NCBI GenBank assembly: GCA_022786995.1
Contig: JALFUW010000005.1
Location: 1-48,376 of the forward strand
Direction of reading: 5' to 3'
DNA from: Clostridiales bacterium
GTDB taxonomy: Bacteria > Bacillota > Clostridia > Oscillospirales > Oscillospiraceae
DNA length: 48,376 nt
Each line of letters starts with the position of its first letter. The stretch's first letter is position 1. Positions 14,457-22,004 of the stretch are shown piece after piece. Position numbers and translations under genes: made by a program. Under the pieces are notes generated by a model that had not been told where the DNA came from, made no database searches, and worked only from the letters and a program-made list of their open reading frames with translations.

Positions 14457-16445
14457 ATGACAGTCGTTGAGCGGTTAAGAAACAGGGGAGTGACACCCAG
14501 AGCGGTTCTGTACGCTCGGTTTTCGTCGGATAACCAGAGGGAGGAATCCATTGAAGCCCAGCTCCGGGCAATGCACGAGTATTGCAGCCGGAACTCCATT
14601 GTAGTCATCCACGAATTTTGTGATAGGGCAAAATCCGCGACTACGGATGACCGTCCTGAGTTCCTCAAGATGATTGCGGCATCCAGAGAAGGGGACTTTG
14701 ACTTTGCCATTGTCCATAAGCTGGACAGATTCAGTCGGAACCGTTATGACAGCGCCTACTACAAACGGGAGCTGAAAAAGAACGGCGTGCAGCTGCTGTC
14801 CGTTCTGGAGCAGATGGATGACAGCCCGGAGAGCATCATTCTGGAATCCGTGCTGGAGGGCATGAGCGAATACTACTCCAAAAATCTTGCCCGTGAGGTG
14901 ATGAAAGGAATGAGAGAATCGGCTATGGACTGTCGTTACATTGGCGGCTGGGTGCCCTATGGTTTTCGGGTAGACCCCCAGACCCACAGATATATCATCA
15001 ATGACTATGAGGCGGAAGCGGTCAGAATGATCTTCCGGGATGTAGCCGATGGCTGCGGCTACAATGTAGTTTTGAACAAGCTGAATTCCATGGGCTACCG
15101 CACCCGGCTGGGCAATACCTTCTCCAAGGAAACCCTTTATGAGATGCTTCGGAATGAAAAGTACAATGGTGTCTATGTTTTCAGCAGGGCGGCAAGTAAA
15201 GACGAGCTGGGGCGGCGGAACAATCACCTGGACAAGCCCATTGAGGATCAAATCCGCATTCCTGGTGGGATGCCGAAGATTGTGGATGATGAAACCTTTG
15301 CCCGTGTTCAAGCAATTCTCGCCAGCAGAAAGCGTCACGGGCGGCGGGACGGAAAACGGAAGTATCTGCTGACCGGCATGGTATTCTGTGGCCTCTGTGG
15401 TCACAGATACTGTGGCGATTCCATGCAGACCGGGGGTGAAAAGAATCGAAGCGTGATCGGCACCTACTTCTGCAATAACCGGAAGAATCACGGTGCCCAT
15501 GCCTGCAGCAACTCCAATATCCATCAGGAACCTTTGGAGGAACTGGTGCTTCAGAAGATTGAAGAAATCGTCTTTGATGAATCCCGGATTCCGGGAATCG
15601 TGCAGGCGTACCGGGAGCTGTGCCAGCAGGAGGATGGGACGGATAAAGATAAAATTCGTTCCCTTCGCCAGAATCTGAAAACCGTAGAACAGAAGATTGC
15701 AAACATTGTCAATATCATTACCAATACGGGCAGCGCGGCGCTGGTCACTCAGCTTACCCAGTTGGAGCGCGAAAAAGAGCTGCTGGATGTTCAGATTCAG
15801 GAGGAGGAACGAAGCGCCGAGGAAAGTGAATTAGACGAGGATGCCATCCTGGCAGCATTTCGTCAGGTACAGAAAATGTTCCACAATGGCACCTTGCCAC
15901 AGATGGAGCAGATCATCAACCTGTATCTGGATAGAGTCGTTGTATTCCCTGATTATGTGGAAATCCATCTGAATAATGTTCCTACCAGCCTCCTGAATCC
16001 GTCTGAAGCAAAAGACGAACCCGCACTTGGCGGGTTACATACATTTTATATCGAAAAAATGTGCGAGAAAAATGACCCCCAAAATCGCAAAAGGGAAAAG
16101 GGCCAATATGGATATAATATTCTGGTGAAACTACATAGAAAGGAACAAAAGAAAGCCAAATCCAGAAGAAAAGGGCAAAAAGAAACCCGAGCCCAAGACG
16201 GCTTGGACTCGAGTAAAACTGGTGGAGCCGAGGGGAATCGAACCCCTGTCCGAAAGCAACTTGGAGGGAACTTCTCCGGGCGCAGTTTGTTATTTACATT
16301 CCCTCATCCCGGCGGGAACAAACACCCTACGGGAATCAGTAGCTTCATGATGCATGGTATGGGCAAAGCTTACCATACGCACGTTCTCTACTCAAATCAC
16401 ACCCTGGCCCGGCTCGTAGACCTTCCGGGGAGGATGGGCGCCTAA
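14457..16445 (+). CDS. Large serine recombinase of the integrative element
   Basis: The 662-aa frame has a resolvase-type catalytic domain (AVLYARFSSDNQREESIEAQL, with the nucleophilic Ser in the YARFSS motif). A recombinase domain follows (YGFRVDPQTHRYIINDYEAEA). Next is a zinc ribbon, FCGLCGHRYC with a later FCNNRKNHGAHAC, and then a coiled-coil stretch (LRQNLKTVEQKIANIVNIIT). The family usually ends near residue 530, about base 16050. Beyond that the frame is basic and low in complexity, then runs antisense into ssrA (GGAEGNRTPV is the reverse of the tmRNA 3' end). The real junction of element and chromosome therefore probably lies between 16030 and 16180, and the native stop is lost or replaced. 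TTAAGGAGTG precedes the ATG. Confidence 0.88.
   Translation: MTVVERLRNRGVTPRAVLYARFSSDNQREESIEAQLRAMHEYCSRNSIVVIHEFCDRAKSATTDDRPEFLKMIAASREGDFDFAIVHKLDRFSRNRYDSAYYKRELKKNGVQLLSVLEQMDDSPESIILESVLEGMSEYYSKNLAREVMKGMRESAMDCRYIGGWVPYGFRVDPQTHRYIINDYEAEAVRMIFRDVADGCGYNVVLNKLNSMGYRTRLGNTFSKETLYEMLRNEKYNGVYVFSRAASKDELGRRNNHLDKPIEDQIRIPGGMPKIVDDETFARVQAILASRKRHGRRDGKRKYLLTGMVFCGLCGHRYCGDSMQTGGEKNRSVIGTYFCNNRKNHGAHACSNSNIHQEPLEELVLQKIEEIVFDESRIPGIVQAYRELCQQEDGTDKDKIRSLRQNLKTVEQKIANIVNIITNTGSAALVTQLTQLEREKELLDVQIQEEERSAEESELDEDAILAAFRQVQKMFHNGTLPQMEQIINLYLDRVVVFPDYVEIHLNNVPTSLLNPSEAKDEPALGGLHTFYIEKMCEKNDPQNRKREKGQYGYNILVKLHRKEQKKAKSRRKGQKETRAQDGLDSSKTGGAEGNRTPVRKQLGGNFSGRSLLFTFPHPGGNKHPTGISSFMMHGMGKAYHTHVLYSNHTLARLVDLPGRMGA
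16177..16211 (-). terminator. ssrA intrinsic terminator
   Basis: On the minus strand CGAGTCCAAG pairs with CTTGGGCTCG (16202-16211 with 16188-16197, one G-U) around a 4-base loop, followed by GGTTTCTTTTT. It lies 9 bases after the tmRNA 3' end. Confidence 0.85.
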
Positions 16446-16567
16446 TCAGGCAGCCAGAGCAACAGTCTTGTTGTCAGTTAATTTTAAAAATTGCCCGTTT
16501 TATCGTGGCCAGGCGCCACGGCCCGCTATTCCAGCCTCACTACCCCCGTCGAAACCAGTACGGCCCC
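16220..16567 (-). ncRNA. ssrA: tmRNA
   Basis: The 348-nt transfer-messenger RNA rescues stalled ribosomes together with SmpB. Its 3' end reads GGTTCGATTCCCCTCGGCTCCACCA in two halves (T-arm and acceptor), with CCA at 16220. Its 5' end GGGGCCG pairs with CGGCTCC to make the acceptor stem, followed by the conserved CTGGTTTCGACGGG. The tag frame ends DNKTVALAA before a TGA complementary to 16446-16448. Pseudoknot helices such as GCGCCTGGCCA and GGCGCCCATCC are visible. The genes for cyclophilin and smpB lie just upstream. The mobile element's recombinase ends against its 3' side, but the RNA and its terminator are intact. Confidence 0.95.
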
Positions 16568-16580
16568 ATATAGAGATATT

Positions 16581-16666
16581 GAGATACAAAGATACGAGAT
16601 ACAAGATAGAAGGCTGGAGATAGAAAATATCTTGTATCTTTTATCTTGTATCTTGTATCTTGTATC
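16581..16666. repeat. Heptamer tandem repeat arranged as an inverted repeat upstream of ssrA
   Basis: 16628-16666 is TATCTTG repeated 5.6 times with one substitution. 16581-16609 holds about 3.5 copies of the complementary unit (AGATACA). The two arms can form a long A/T-rich hairpin around an 18-base loop. It occupies most of the gap between ssrA and the cyclophilin gene, where the ssrA promoter should be. Confidence 0.85.
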
Positions 16667-16672
16667 AAAAAA

Positions 16673-17209
16673 TTAGAATCTTCCGTAGGGATCCGGCAGT
16701 TTCTTGGGTTCCGGGTAGGTTTCGCCATGGGTATCCACGGTGATGGAGGCAATCTTCTGCTCCTCCACAGGACGGTCATTGCGGCCGGTACGCACAGCGG
16801 CGATGGCATCCACCACGTCCATGCCGGAGGTCACCTTGCCGAAGGCGGCGTACTGACCGTCCAGGTGCTTGGCATCCTGGTGCATGATGAAGAACTGGGA
16901 GCCTGCGGAGTTGGGGGAGGAGGAGCGGGCCATGCTGAGGACGCCCCGCTTGTGCTTCAGATCATTCTTGAAGCCGTTGAAGAAGAATTCGCCCTTGATG
17001 CAGTAGCCGGGGCCGCCCATGCCGGTGCCCTCGGGGCAGCCGCCCTGAATCATAAAGCCGGGAATGACCCGGTGGAAGATCAGGCCGTCGTAGTAGTTGT
17101 GATTGCACAGGTCGATAAAGTTGTACACGCTCTGGGGGGCCTTCTCGGGGTACAGCTCGCCCTCGATGACACCGCCGTTTTCCATGGTAATCTTAAAAGT
17201 AGGATTCAT
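16673..17209 (-). CDS. Cyclophilin-type peptidyl-prolyl cis-trans isomerase
   Basis: This 178-aa cytoplasmic cyclophilin speeds proline isomerisation during protein folding. Characteristic motifs are [13 protein letters not shown], with the catalytic Arg in FHRV, then [17 protein letters not shown] and [14 protein letters not shown]. There is no signal peptide. The ATG at 17209 overlaps the smpB stop (ATGA), so the two are translated in a coupled way. The length is normal for a single-domain bacterial enzyme with a short C-terminal extension ([16 protein letters not shown]). Confidence 0.92.
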   Translation of the reverse strand: MNPTFKITMENGGVIEGELYPEKAPQSVYNFIDLCNHNYYDGLIFHRVIPGFMIQGGCPEGTGMGGPGYCIKGEFFFNGFKNDLKHKRGVLSMARSSSPNSAGSQFFIMHQDAKHLDGQYAAFGKVTSGMDVVDAIAAVRTGRNDRPVEEQKIASITVDTHGETYPEPKKLPDPYGRF

Positions 17210-17673
17210 TGTCTCATTCTCTCCTTCATGGCCCGGTCGATCTGACGCTTCGCGTCCCGTTCTGCCGCGGCCTGTCGTTTGTCGTAAAGCTTCTTACCCT
17301 TGCAAAGACCTATATTCACCTTCACCCGGCTGCCCTTGAAGTACACGGACAGGGGAATCAGGGAAAAACCGTCCTGCTTGACCTTACCGTAGAGCCGCAT
17401 AATTTCCCGCTTGTGCATCAGCAGGCGGCGGGGACGGCGGGGGTCAACGTTAAAGCGGTTTCCGTGGTCGTAGGGGGAAATGTGCATCTGGTTCAGCAGG
17501 AGCTGTCCGTCCTTGATGCCGCACCAGGCGTCCTTCAGATTCAGGGTGCCGACCCGGATGGACTTGACTTCCGTACCCACCAGCTCAATACCCGCCTCAA
17601 ATTCTTCCTCCACGAAGTATTCGTGATAGGCCTCCCGATTGCGGGCCATGACCTTAATTCCGGCCTTTTCCAG
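17206..17673 (-). CDS. smpB: SsrA-binding protein
   Basis: This 155-aa protein binds tmRNA and delivers it to stalled ribosomes. Conserved parts are [40 protein letters not shown], the [10 protein letters not shown] segment and the basic tail [15 protein letters not shown] place the start at CTG 17673. GAGGAGGT ends 7 bases upstream of it, and the resulting [16 protein letters not shown] matches the normal family N-terminus. The next in-frame candidate, GTG at 17682, overlaps the ribosome site itself; an ATG at 17640 would lose conserved residues. A CTG start is rare, so this choice is an inference. It lies beside its RNA partner ssrA. Confidence 0.93.
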   Translation of the reverse strand: MEKAGIKVMARNREAYHEYFVEEEFEAGIELVGTEVKSIRVGTLNLKDAWCGIKDGQLLLNQMHISPYDHGNRFNVDPRRPRRLLMHKREIMRLYGKVKQDGFSLIPLSVYFKGSRVKVNIGLCKGKKLYDKRQAAAERDAKRQIDRAMKERMRQ

Positions 17674-17729
17674 ACAGCTCACCTCCTCACCCGATTCTAA
17701 GACACATTATATCATGATTGTCAAGGGGA

Positions 17730-18119
17730 TTATACGGTAATTTCGATGATATTTCCCTCGAAACCAAGGACGCAGCTTTCATAGTACCCATCCCCGGTCA
17801 CTCTTGGGCCGGACAGGGTGGGGTAGCCCCCGGCATTTAAGCGGGCAGTCAACTCGTTCACCGCCTCTTTGCTCCCTGCGGAGAACGCAATGTGGGCATA
17901 GCCGAAGCGATCGAGAAGATTGCCGGAATCGGTTAAGTCAGGCTTTGTCATAATTTCCAGCCGGGAACCATCGGAAAAGGTCAGAAAATAGGAACGAAAA
18001 TCGGTTTTTTCATTGTGATAGGCCTCATTGGCAGCCGCATGGAAATACGTCTCGAAGAAAGCCTTTGCGCCTTCCAGGTCGTTCACATACAAAGCAATGT
18101 GGTCAATTTTCACGTTCAT
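17730..18119 (-). CDS. VOC-superfamily (glyoxalase-like) protein
   Basis: This 129-aa protein has two beta-alpha-beta-beta-beta halves of the vicinal oxygen chelate fold. Putative metal ligands are visible: H7 in KIDHIALYV, E in RLEIMTK, H in YAHIAFS and E in GNIIEITV, the set seen in glyoxalase I-like enzymes. The substrate is unknown. The start overlaps the HAD gene stop by 4 bases, so they form one operon and may act on related metabolites. It could be lactoylglutathione lyase-like, but it is too generic to name. Confidence 0.82.
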   Translation of the reverse strand: MNVKIDHIALYVNDLEGAKAFFETYFHAAANEAYHNEKTDFRSYFLTFSDGSRLEIMTKPDLTDSGNLLDRFGYAHIAFSAGSKEAVNELTARLNAGGYPTLSGPRVTGDGYYESCVLGFEGNIIEITV

Positions 18120-18781
18120 TCCTCCTCAAACAGGAACTTTTCCAGCTCTTCTGGGGAATCAAAGCTAAAATCGCACAGAGTTTTCATTTCCTCTGCCAGA
18201 GCCGGAAATTCCGTCCGTCCCCAGCCGGCGAAGGCTACCTTCACACCCAGCGGATGGGCCATATTCCACGCCAGCTTCATGTCGTCAACCACCAGCATAT
18301 CCTTCGGCGAAAAATGATATTTATCCATGATATCCAGCAGAGGAAAGGGATTGGGCTTGCGCAGCTCCTCGGGATAGTCCCAGCCGTAGATCACATCGGG
18401 CTGGATGCCAAAGTGGGTTCCGTAGTCCCGGGTGATGTTCACCACACTGGAATGGGAGACCACGCAGACCATGCCGCCTTCCTCTTTCTGCCGCCGGATG
18501 ACGCTGCCGATACCGGGGAAGGGGTCTGGGATGTGGGTCATGACGTAATCCATCCAGCCTAAGTATTCGTCCTCCAGCTCCTTGGGGGTAAACTGCCAGC
18601 GGCTGCGGCACATTTCCGCGAAGCCCAGCTCGTAGCAGTCCTGGGCGAACTGCTCCAGCGTGATGGTCTGCCCCGGGCGGAACTGGTCGAGGATGTAGCA
18701 GAAGAAGGGATAACCAATGGTTTTTTCACTCTGTACCACGGTATCGTCGTGGTCGAGAACAAGACAGGGATATTTCAACAT
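18116..18781 (-). CDS. HAD-superfamily phosphatase
   Basis: This 221-aa protein has HAD motif I DHDDT (D10 nucleophile, D12 acid), motif II VVSHSS, a Lys in RKPNPFPLLD and motif III VVDDMKLAWN. The cap inserted after motif I is helical, as in phosphoglycolate phosphatase-like enzymes; the substrate is unknown. The start is ATG 18781 with AGGTGG upstream rather than a TTG one codon earlier. Its promoter (TTGCGG, 17 bp, TATAAT on the minus strand) lies between 18812 and 18840, back-to-back with the dinB promoter. Confidence 0.85.
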   Translation of the reverse strand: MLKYPCLVLDHDDTVVQSEKTIGYPFFCYILDQFRPGQTITLEQFAQDCYELGFAEMCRSRWQFTPKELEDEYLGWMDYVMTHIPDPFPGIGSVIRRQKEEGGMVCVVSHSSVVNITRDYGTHFGIQPDVIYGWDYPEELRKPNPFPLLDIMDKYHFSPKDMLVVDDMKLAWNMAHPLGVKVAFAGWGRTEFPALAEEMKTLCDFSFDSPEELEKFLFEEE

Positions 18782-18811
18782 CAAAGTCCACCTGTTTTTT
18801 ATTTTTTCTGT

Positions 18812-18840
18812 ATTATATCAAACCCAAAATCAATCCGCAA
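18812..18840 (-). promoter_or_regulatory. Promoter of the HAD-VOC genes
   Basis: Minus-strand -35 TTGCGG (complement of 18835-18840) and -10 TATAAT (complement of 18812-18817) are separated by 17 bp. Confidence 0.65.
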
Positions 18841-18855
18841 CCAAAAAATTACCAC

Positions 18856-18884
18856 TTGCTATATTCGAACGAATGTATTATAAT
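18856..18884 (+). promoter_or_regulatory. dinB promoter with LexA-like box
   Basis: -35 TTGCTA (18856-18861) and -10 TATAAT (18879-18884) are separated by 17 bp. The spacer contains CGAACGAATGTAT at 18866-18878. It has the CGAAC-N4-GT shape of the Firmicutes SOS box, with a perfect left half and a weaker right half. This is consistent with damage control of the DNA polymerase IV gene. Confidence 0.6.
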
Positions 18885-18907
18885 AAAAGCAAAAGGTGGT
18901 GAAGGGT

Positions 18908-19177
18908 ATGGAGCAGAAGGTATGTCCTGTGGATGTGATTGCCATGTGCAGCGCATCCGGGGACATTCGTCCCCTGCGGATGCGGATGGAGGATGAAGAA
19001 CACCAGCTCATGCGGGTGGACATCGAAGAAATCGTGAATATCCGGCAGGTACAGTATGTAGGAATTGAAGCCACGATCTACCTCTGCCGGGCCACGGTTC
19101 GCCAGAAGCGGTGGCTGTTCGAGCTGAAATATACCATCCGCACCCATACCTGGAGCCTGCAGCGGAAGGTGTGCTGA
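18908..19177 (+). CDS. Conserved small protein co-transcribed with DNA polymerase IV
   Basis: This 89-aa protein starts at ATG 18908 after AAAGGTGGTGAAGG. It has no recognised catalytic motif. The compact pattern PVDVIAMCSASGDIRPLRMR followed by IFLCRA-like beta strands (ATIYLCRATVRQKRWLFELKY) suggests a small beta-rich fold. It ends one base before the polymerase ATG, so the two are co-expressed. Small proteins paired with Y-family polymerases (YolD-type) occur in Firmicutes. The role may be similar, but I see no sequence proof. Confidence 0.7.
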   Translation: MEQKVCPVDVIAMCSASGDIRPLRMRMEDEEHQLMRVDIEEIVNIRQVQYVGIEATIYLCRATVRQKRWLFELKYTIRTHTWSLQRKVC

Positions 19178-19178
19178 T

Positions 19179-20456
19179 ATGGCGGAGCGGGTGATTTTTC
19201 ATGTGGACGCCAATTCGGCGTTTCTAAGCTGGAGCGCAGCCTACCGGGTGAAGGTGCTGGGGGAGGCGACGGATTTGCGGGACGTTCCTTCCGCGGTGGC
19301 GGGGGACAAAGCCTCGCGGCACAGCATCATTCTTGCAAAGTCCGTCCCGGCGAAGAAGTATGGTATCCAGACGGGAGAGCCCCTGTTTCAGGCGCTGGAA
19401 AAGTGCCCGGGGCTGGTGGTGATTCCGCCGGATTATGAATTGTATGTGCAGGCCTCCCGGCATTTTGTGGATATGCTCAGGGAGTTTTCCCCGGCGGTGG
19501 AGCAGTATTCCATCGACGAAGCCTGGGTGGATATGACAGGCACCCAGCGGCTGTGGGGTACGCCCCGGCTGGCGGCAGAGCTGATGCGCCGCAGAATCAA
19601 TGAAGAGCTGGGTTTTACGGTAAATATCGGGATTTCCTCCAATAAGCTCCTGGCGAAAATGGCGGGAGACTTTGAAAAGCCCAACAAGGTGCACACTCTG
19701 TTCCCGGAGGAAATGACCGAGAAATTTTTCCCTCTGCCGGTGCGGGATCTGTTTCTGGTGGGGGTGGCAACGGAGAAAAAGCTGCAAATGCTGGGCATTT
19801 ATACCATCGGCGAGCTGGCGGCGGCGGATGTGCGGGTGCTGAAAAAGCGGCTGGGGAAGCAGGGGGAGCTATTGTGGCACTTTGCCAATGGCCGCAATGC
19901 CGACGCGGTGACCCCGGAGCCGGCGGAAAATAAGAGCTATGGCAACGCGACCACGACTTCTCACGATGTTGTGACCAGCGAAGAAGCCTATCAGGTACTC
20001 CTGAGCCTGTGCGAAACCGTGGCAACCCGGCTGCGAAAGGACGGAAAATGCGGAAGCTGCGTCAGTATTCACCTGCGCACCAACGAATTCCGCCATTTTT
20101 CCCACCAGTGCGTCCTCCATGGCGCTACCAACATTACCACTGATATTTTTGAAGCTTCCTGCCGCCTGTTCGATGAAGCCTGGGACAGAATGACGCCCCT
20201 TCGCCAGTTGGGTGTCCAGATCACCCGGCTGTCCGGGGAGCCGTACCAGCAGTTTGACTTTTTCTCGGGACTGAGTCCCCAGCAGTTCGAACGAAAGCTC
20301 CGTCTGGACGAGACGGTGGATGCCCTCCGGGACAAATACGGCGAGGACATCATCCGCCGTGCAAAATTCGCAAGCGGAACAGAGCCCCACATGGCTGGCG
20401 GCTTGAGCAAAGAACGGCGAACCGGCGTGACAAAACCCGTGCCGAAGGAATTTTAG
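19179..20456 (+). CDS. dinB: DNA polymerase IV (Y-family translesion polymerase)
   Basis: This 425-aa enzyme copies damaged DNA templates. The catalytic acidic residues are in FHVDANSAFLSW and YSIDEAWVDMT. The steric gate region and fingers (KSVPAKKYGIQTGEPLFQA) follow the family, with the helix-hairpin-helix region around IGISSNKLLAKMA and the little-finger domain near residues 250-360. A beta-clamp binding peptide QQFDFFSGL lies near residue 370. It is slightly longer than E. coli DinB because of this C-terminal extension. The upstream promoter has an SOS-like box. Confidence 0.93.
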   Translation: MAERVIFHVDANSAFLSWSAAYRVKVLGEATDLRDVPSAVAGDKASRHSIILAKSVPAKKYGIQTGEPLFQALEKCPGLVVIPPDYELYVQASRHFVDMLREFSPAVEQYSIDEAWVDMTGTQRLWGTPRLAAELMRRRINEELGFTVNIGISSNKLLAKMAGDFEKPNKVHTLFPEEMTEKFFPLPVRDLFLVGVATEKKLQMLGIYTIGELAAADVRVLKKRLGKQGELLWHFANGRNADAVTPEPAENKSYGNATTTSHDVVTSEEAYQVLLSLCETVATRLRKDGKCGSCVSIHLRTNEFRHFSHQCVLHGATNITTDIFEASCRLFDEAWDRMTPLRQLGVQITRLSGEPYQQFDFFSGLSPQQFERKLRLDETVDALRDKYGEDIIRRAKFASGTEPHMAGGLSKERRTGVTKPVPKEF

Positions 20457-20549
20457 GGTGGAAAAAAGCGGAAAACGGATGTAAAATAGATAATACAATG
20501 TGCATATCGGCTGTTAACGCAGCAAAAGGAGAATTTACCTGAGCAGTCT

Positions 20550-20660
20550 GTCATCCCGACCAAGCGTCAGCGCGTGGAGGGATCTACGCACCGATTGAAC
20601 CATAACGCTGAGGGAAAGTGCGCAGATCCTTCGACTCGCTTTCGCTTCGCTCAGGATGAC
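20550..20660. repeat. Imperfect inverted repeat (REP/MITE-like intergenic element)
   Basis: The outer arms match well: GTCATCC and GGATCTACGCAC at 20550-20591 are complementary to GTGCGCAGATCC and GGATGAC at 20618-20660, with a less matched middle. The loop is about 26 bases. The right arm contains TCGCTTTCGCTTCGCTCAGG. It sits in a gene-free gap (20457-20817), and such 110-bp hairpins commonly occur in many copies per genome. No other copy is visible in this window. Confidence 0.6.
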
Positions 20661-20817
20661 AACTACGTCAGCAAACGCACAATTTGCTGAGCGAAACCGA
20701 TAAGCACATAATGCAAAGTGCAAATTTGCGGTGTTCGCTTTGCGGAGGAGCTTTAATCATTTCCGAAAGAAATACCTTCATTCATCATTCTGCATTATTC
20801 CATTGGGAGGAATCTGT

Positions 20818-21297
20818 ATGGCAATCGTAACCTTCTATAACTGCGACCCCAAGGACGCGCCGAAAACCACCATGCCCGCTCACTTGGGGGCCAATGCCAT
20901 CATCACCTGCCGGGGACGGCTGCTGCTGGAAAAGCGCCGGGACTCCGATATCTGGGGCCTGGTTGGCGGTGGCTGCAAAAAGACGGAGAATGGGCTTCAA
21001 GCCATCGTCCGGGAAACCTATGAGGAGCTGGGCCTTCGGATTCCGAAAGAAAGATTTCAAAAGCTGGCAGTCTACGACCATCCCGGCCGCATTGCCGCCT
21101 TCCGGGACGGCAGCATCTGGCGCATGGTCATTGTGGTTTACGGCCTCGACCTTCCCGAGGAGCCGCAAATACGCATCAGCAGTGAATCCAAGGAGCTGCG
21201 CTTCTTTACCCGGGAGGAAATTCCGAACATCGAAATTGCCGTAACCCACCGGGACATTGTAGAAGACTGGTTTGTAAACCATCTGGATTTGCTGTAA
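20818..21297 (+). CDS. Nudix hydrolase
   Basis: This 159-aa protein carries a full Nudix box, GGCKKTENGLQAIVRETYEE followed by LGL, matching G-x5-E-x7-RE-x2-EE-x-G. It hydrolyses a nucleoside diphosphate linked to another group; the substrate is not predictable here. The ATG at 20818 follows TTGGGAGG; the frame is open upstream but has no ribosome site there. It is followed by a 10-bp inverted repeat that overlaps the next promoter. Confidence 0.9.
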   Translation: MAIVTFYNCDPKDAPKTTMPAHLGANAIITCRGRLLLEKRRDSDIWGLVGGGCKKTENGLQAIVRETYEELGLRIPKERFQKLAVYDHPGRIAAFRDGSIWRMVIVVYGLDLPEEPQIRISSESKELRFFTREEIPNIEIAVTHRDIVEDWFVNHLDLL

Positions 21298-21332
21298 GAA
21301 TATACAAATAGTAAATAAATACTTGTATATTC
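21298..21332. repeat. Inverted repeat overlapping the OLE RNA promoter
   Basis: GAATATACAA at 21298-21307 is the exact complement of 21323-21332, with a 15-base spacer. The right arm contains the -35 hexamer TTGTAT. It could be the weak terminator of the Nudix gene or an operator for the following RNA. Confidence 0.55.
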
Positions 21333-21351
21333 GGAAATAGTATGCTAAAAT
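21323..21351 (+). promoter_or_regulatory. Promoter of the OLE RNA / oapA operon
   Basis: -35 TTGTAT (21323-21328), 17-bp spacer, -10 TAAAAT (21346-21351). Predicted start is at about 21358-21360, just before GACGGTGCAG. Confidence 0.65.
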
Positions 21352-21357
21352 AAAATT

Positions 21358-21950
21358 TGACGGTGCAGTATCCTAGTCGGAGTGACCGCTTTCCAGGAAG
21401 GGCCTAAAAATCCTTTGAAGGGCACATCGATGAAGTCCCTGGTGTCTGCTTATTACGCCCAGTTTTGGGTGGATGCTGGGGGTTAAGGATCCAGGGCGCG
21501 CTCCAATGGCATGGGGCATACGACCCGGTTTCCGTGGAGACTTGAACCTTGTGCGACGACGGGTAGAGCCCCGGGAGGGGTCCGATCGCGTACGAATCAG
21601 GTATGAACCTGCAAGGCGGTGCACAGAATCGTGTGCTGCGTGCAGCGTAGCCTGCCTTGAAGTGAACATGCGGGGAAGGGAGACCAGGCAGATTTCCGCT
21701 GTGGCCACAGCGGATCGGCTATCGCTCCCGGAAACCATGCTTGCAAAAGAGGCTAAGATTGCGGAACATTCCGCTGTGGAAAACACCTAGGCTGTCTGAA
21801 AAGGGCAGACAGGGGATTGCAGTACGGACTAAGTGGCAATCGGGTACCCATTATCATGGCGACACTTGGGCGGAGGGATCAAATGGAAACGGCCTGTGCG
21901 GCAACGGCAGGTTCCCGCCGGTGAAAAACAACCCGACCTAAGCCGTAAGA
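21358..21950 (+). ncRNA. ole: OLE RNA (ornate large extremophilic RNA)
   Basis: This is a 590-base, G/C-rich, gene-free segment with its own promoter and many local helices. Examples are the palindrome TCCGCTGTGGCCACAGCGGA at 21695-21714 and CTGTCTG/CAGACAG at 21792-21798 with 21806-21812. A closing-type stem CCAGG...CCTGG lies near 21391-21445. It lies directly upstream of a four-helix membrane protein gene and dxs. That is the known position of OLE RNA, which is about 600 nt and forms a membrane complex with OapA needed for stress growth in Bacillus halodurans. The open frames in it on both strands look like noise. The identification rests on size, structure and context; I could not run a covariance model, and the 3' end is approximate. 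Confidence 0.82.
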
Positions 21951-22004
21951 TTTATCCTGTCTGCTGCCGTCATTTTATTACTGTTCTCAAAAGGAGAATT
22001 CTTT

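Noticed and set aside
14457..16445. Reading the recombinase as a true 662-residue protein
   Set aside because: The last ~130 residues are basic low-complexity sequence and reversed tmRNA, so the C-terminus is probably accidental.
16628..16666. CRISPR-like array near ssrA
   Set aside because: The units are 7 bp and directly adjacent without spacers; it is a microsatellite. No CRISPR array or cas gene was seen anywhere in the window.
17683..17729. Separate smpB promoter (TTGACA and TATAAT on the minus strand)
   Set aside because: The two hexamers are only 7 bases apart, so they cannot act together; smpB may have a weaker promoter or read-through from the VOC gene.
21373..21790. Open frames of 105 and 137 codons on both strands inside the OLE RNA region
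   Set aside because: They overlap each other, lack ribosome sites and have shuffled, Arg/Pro-rich products typical of structured G/C-rich RNA genes.
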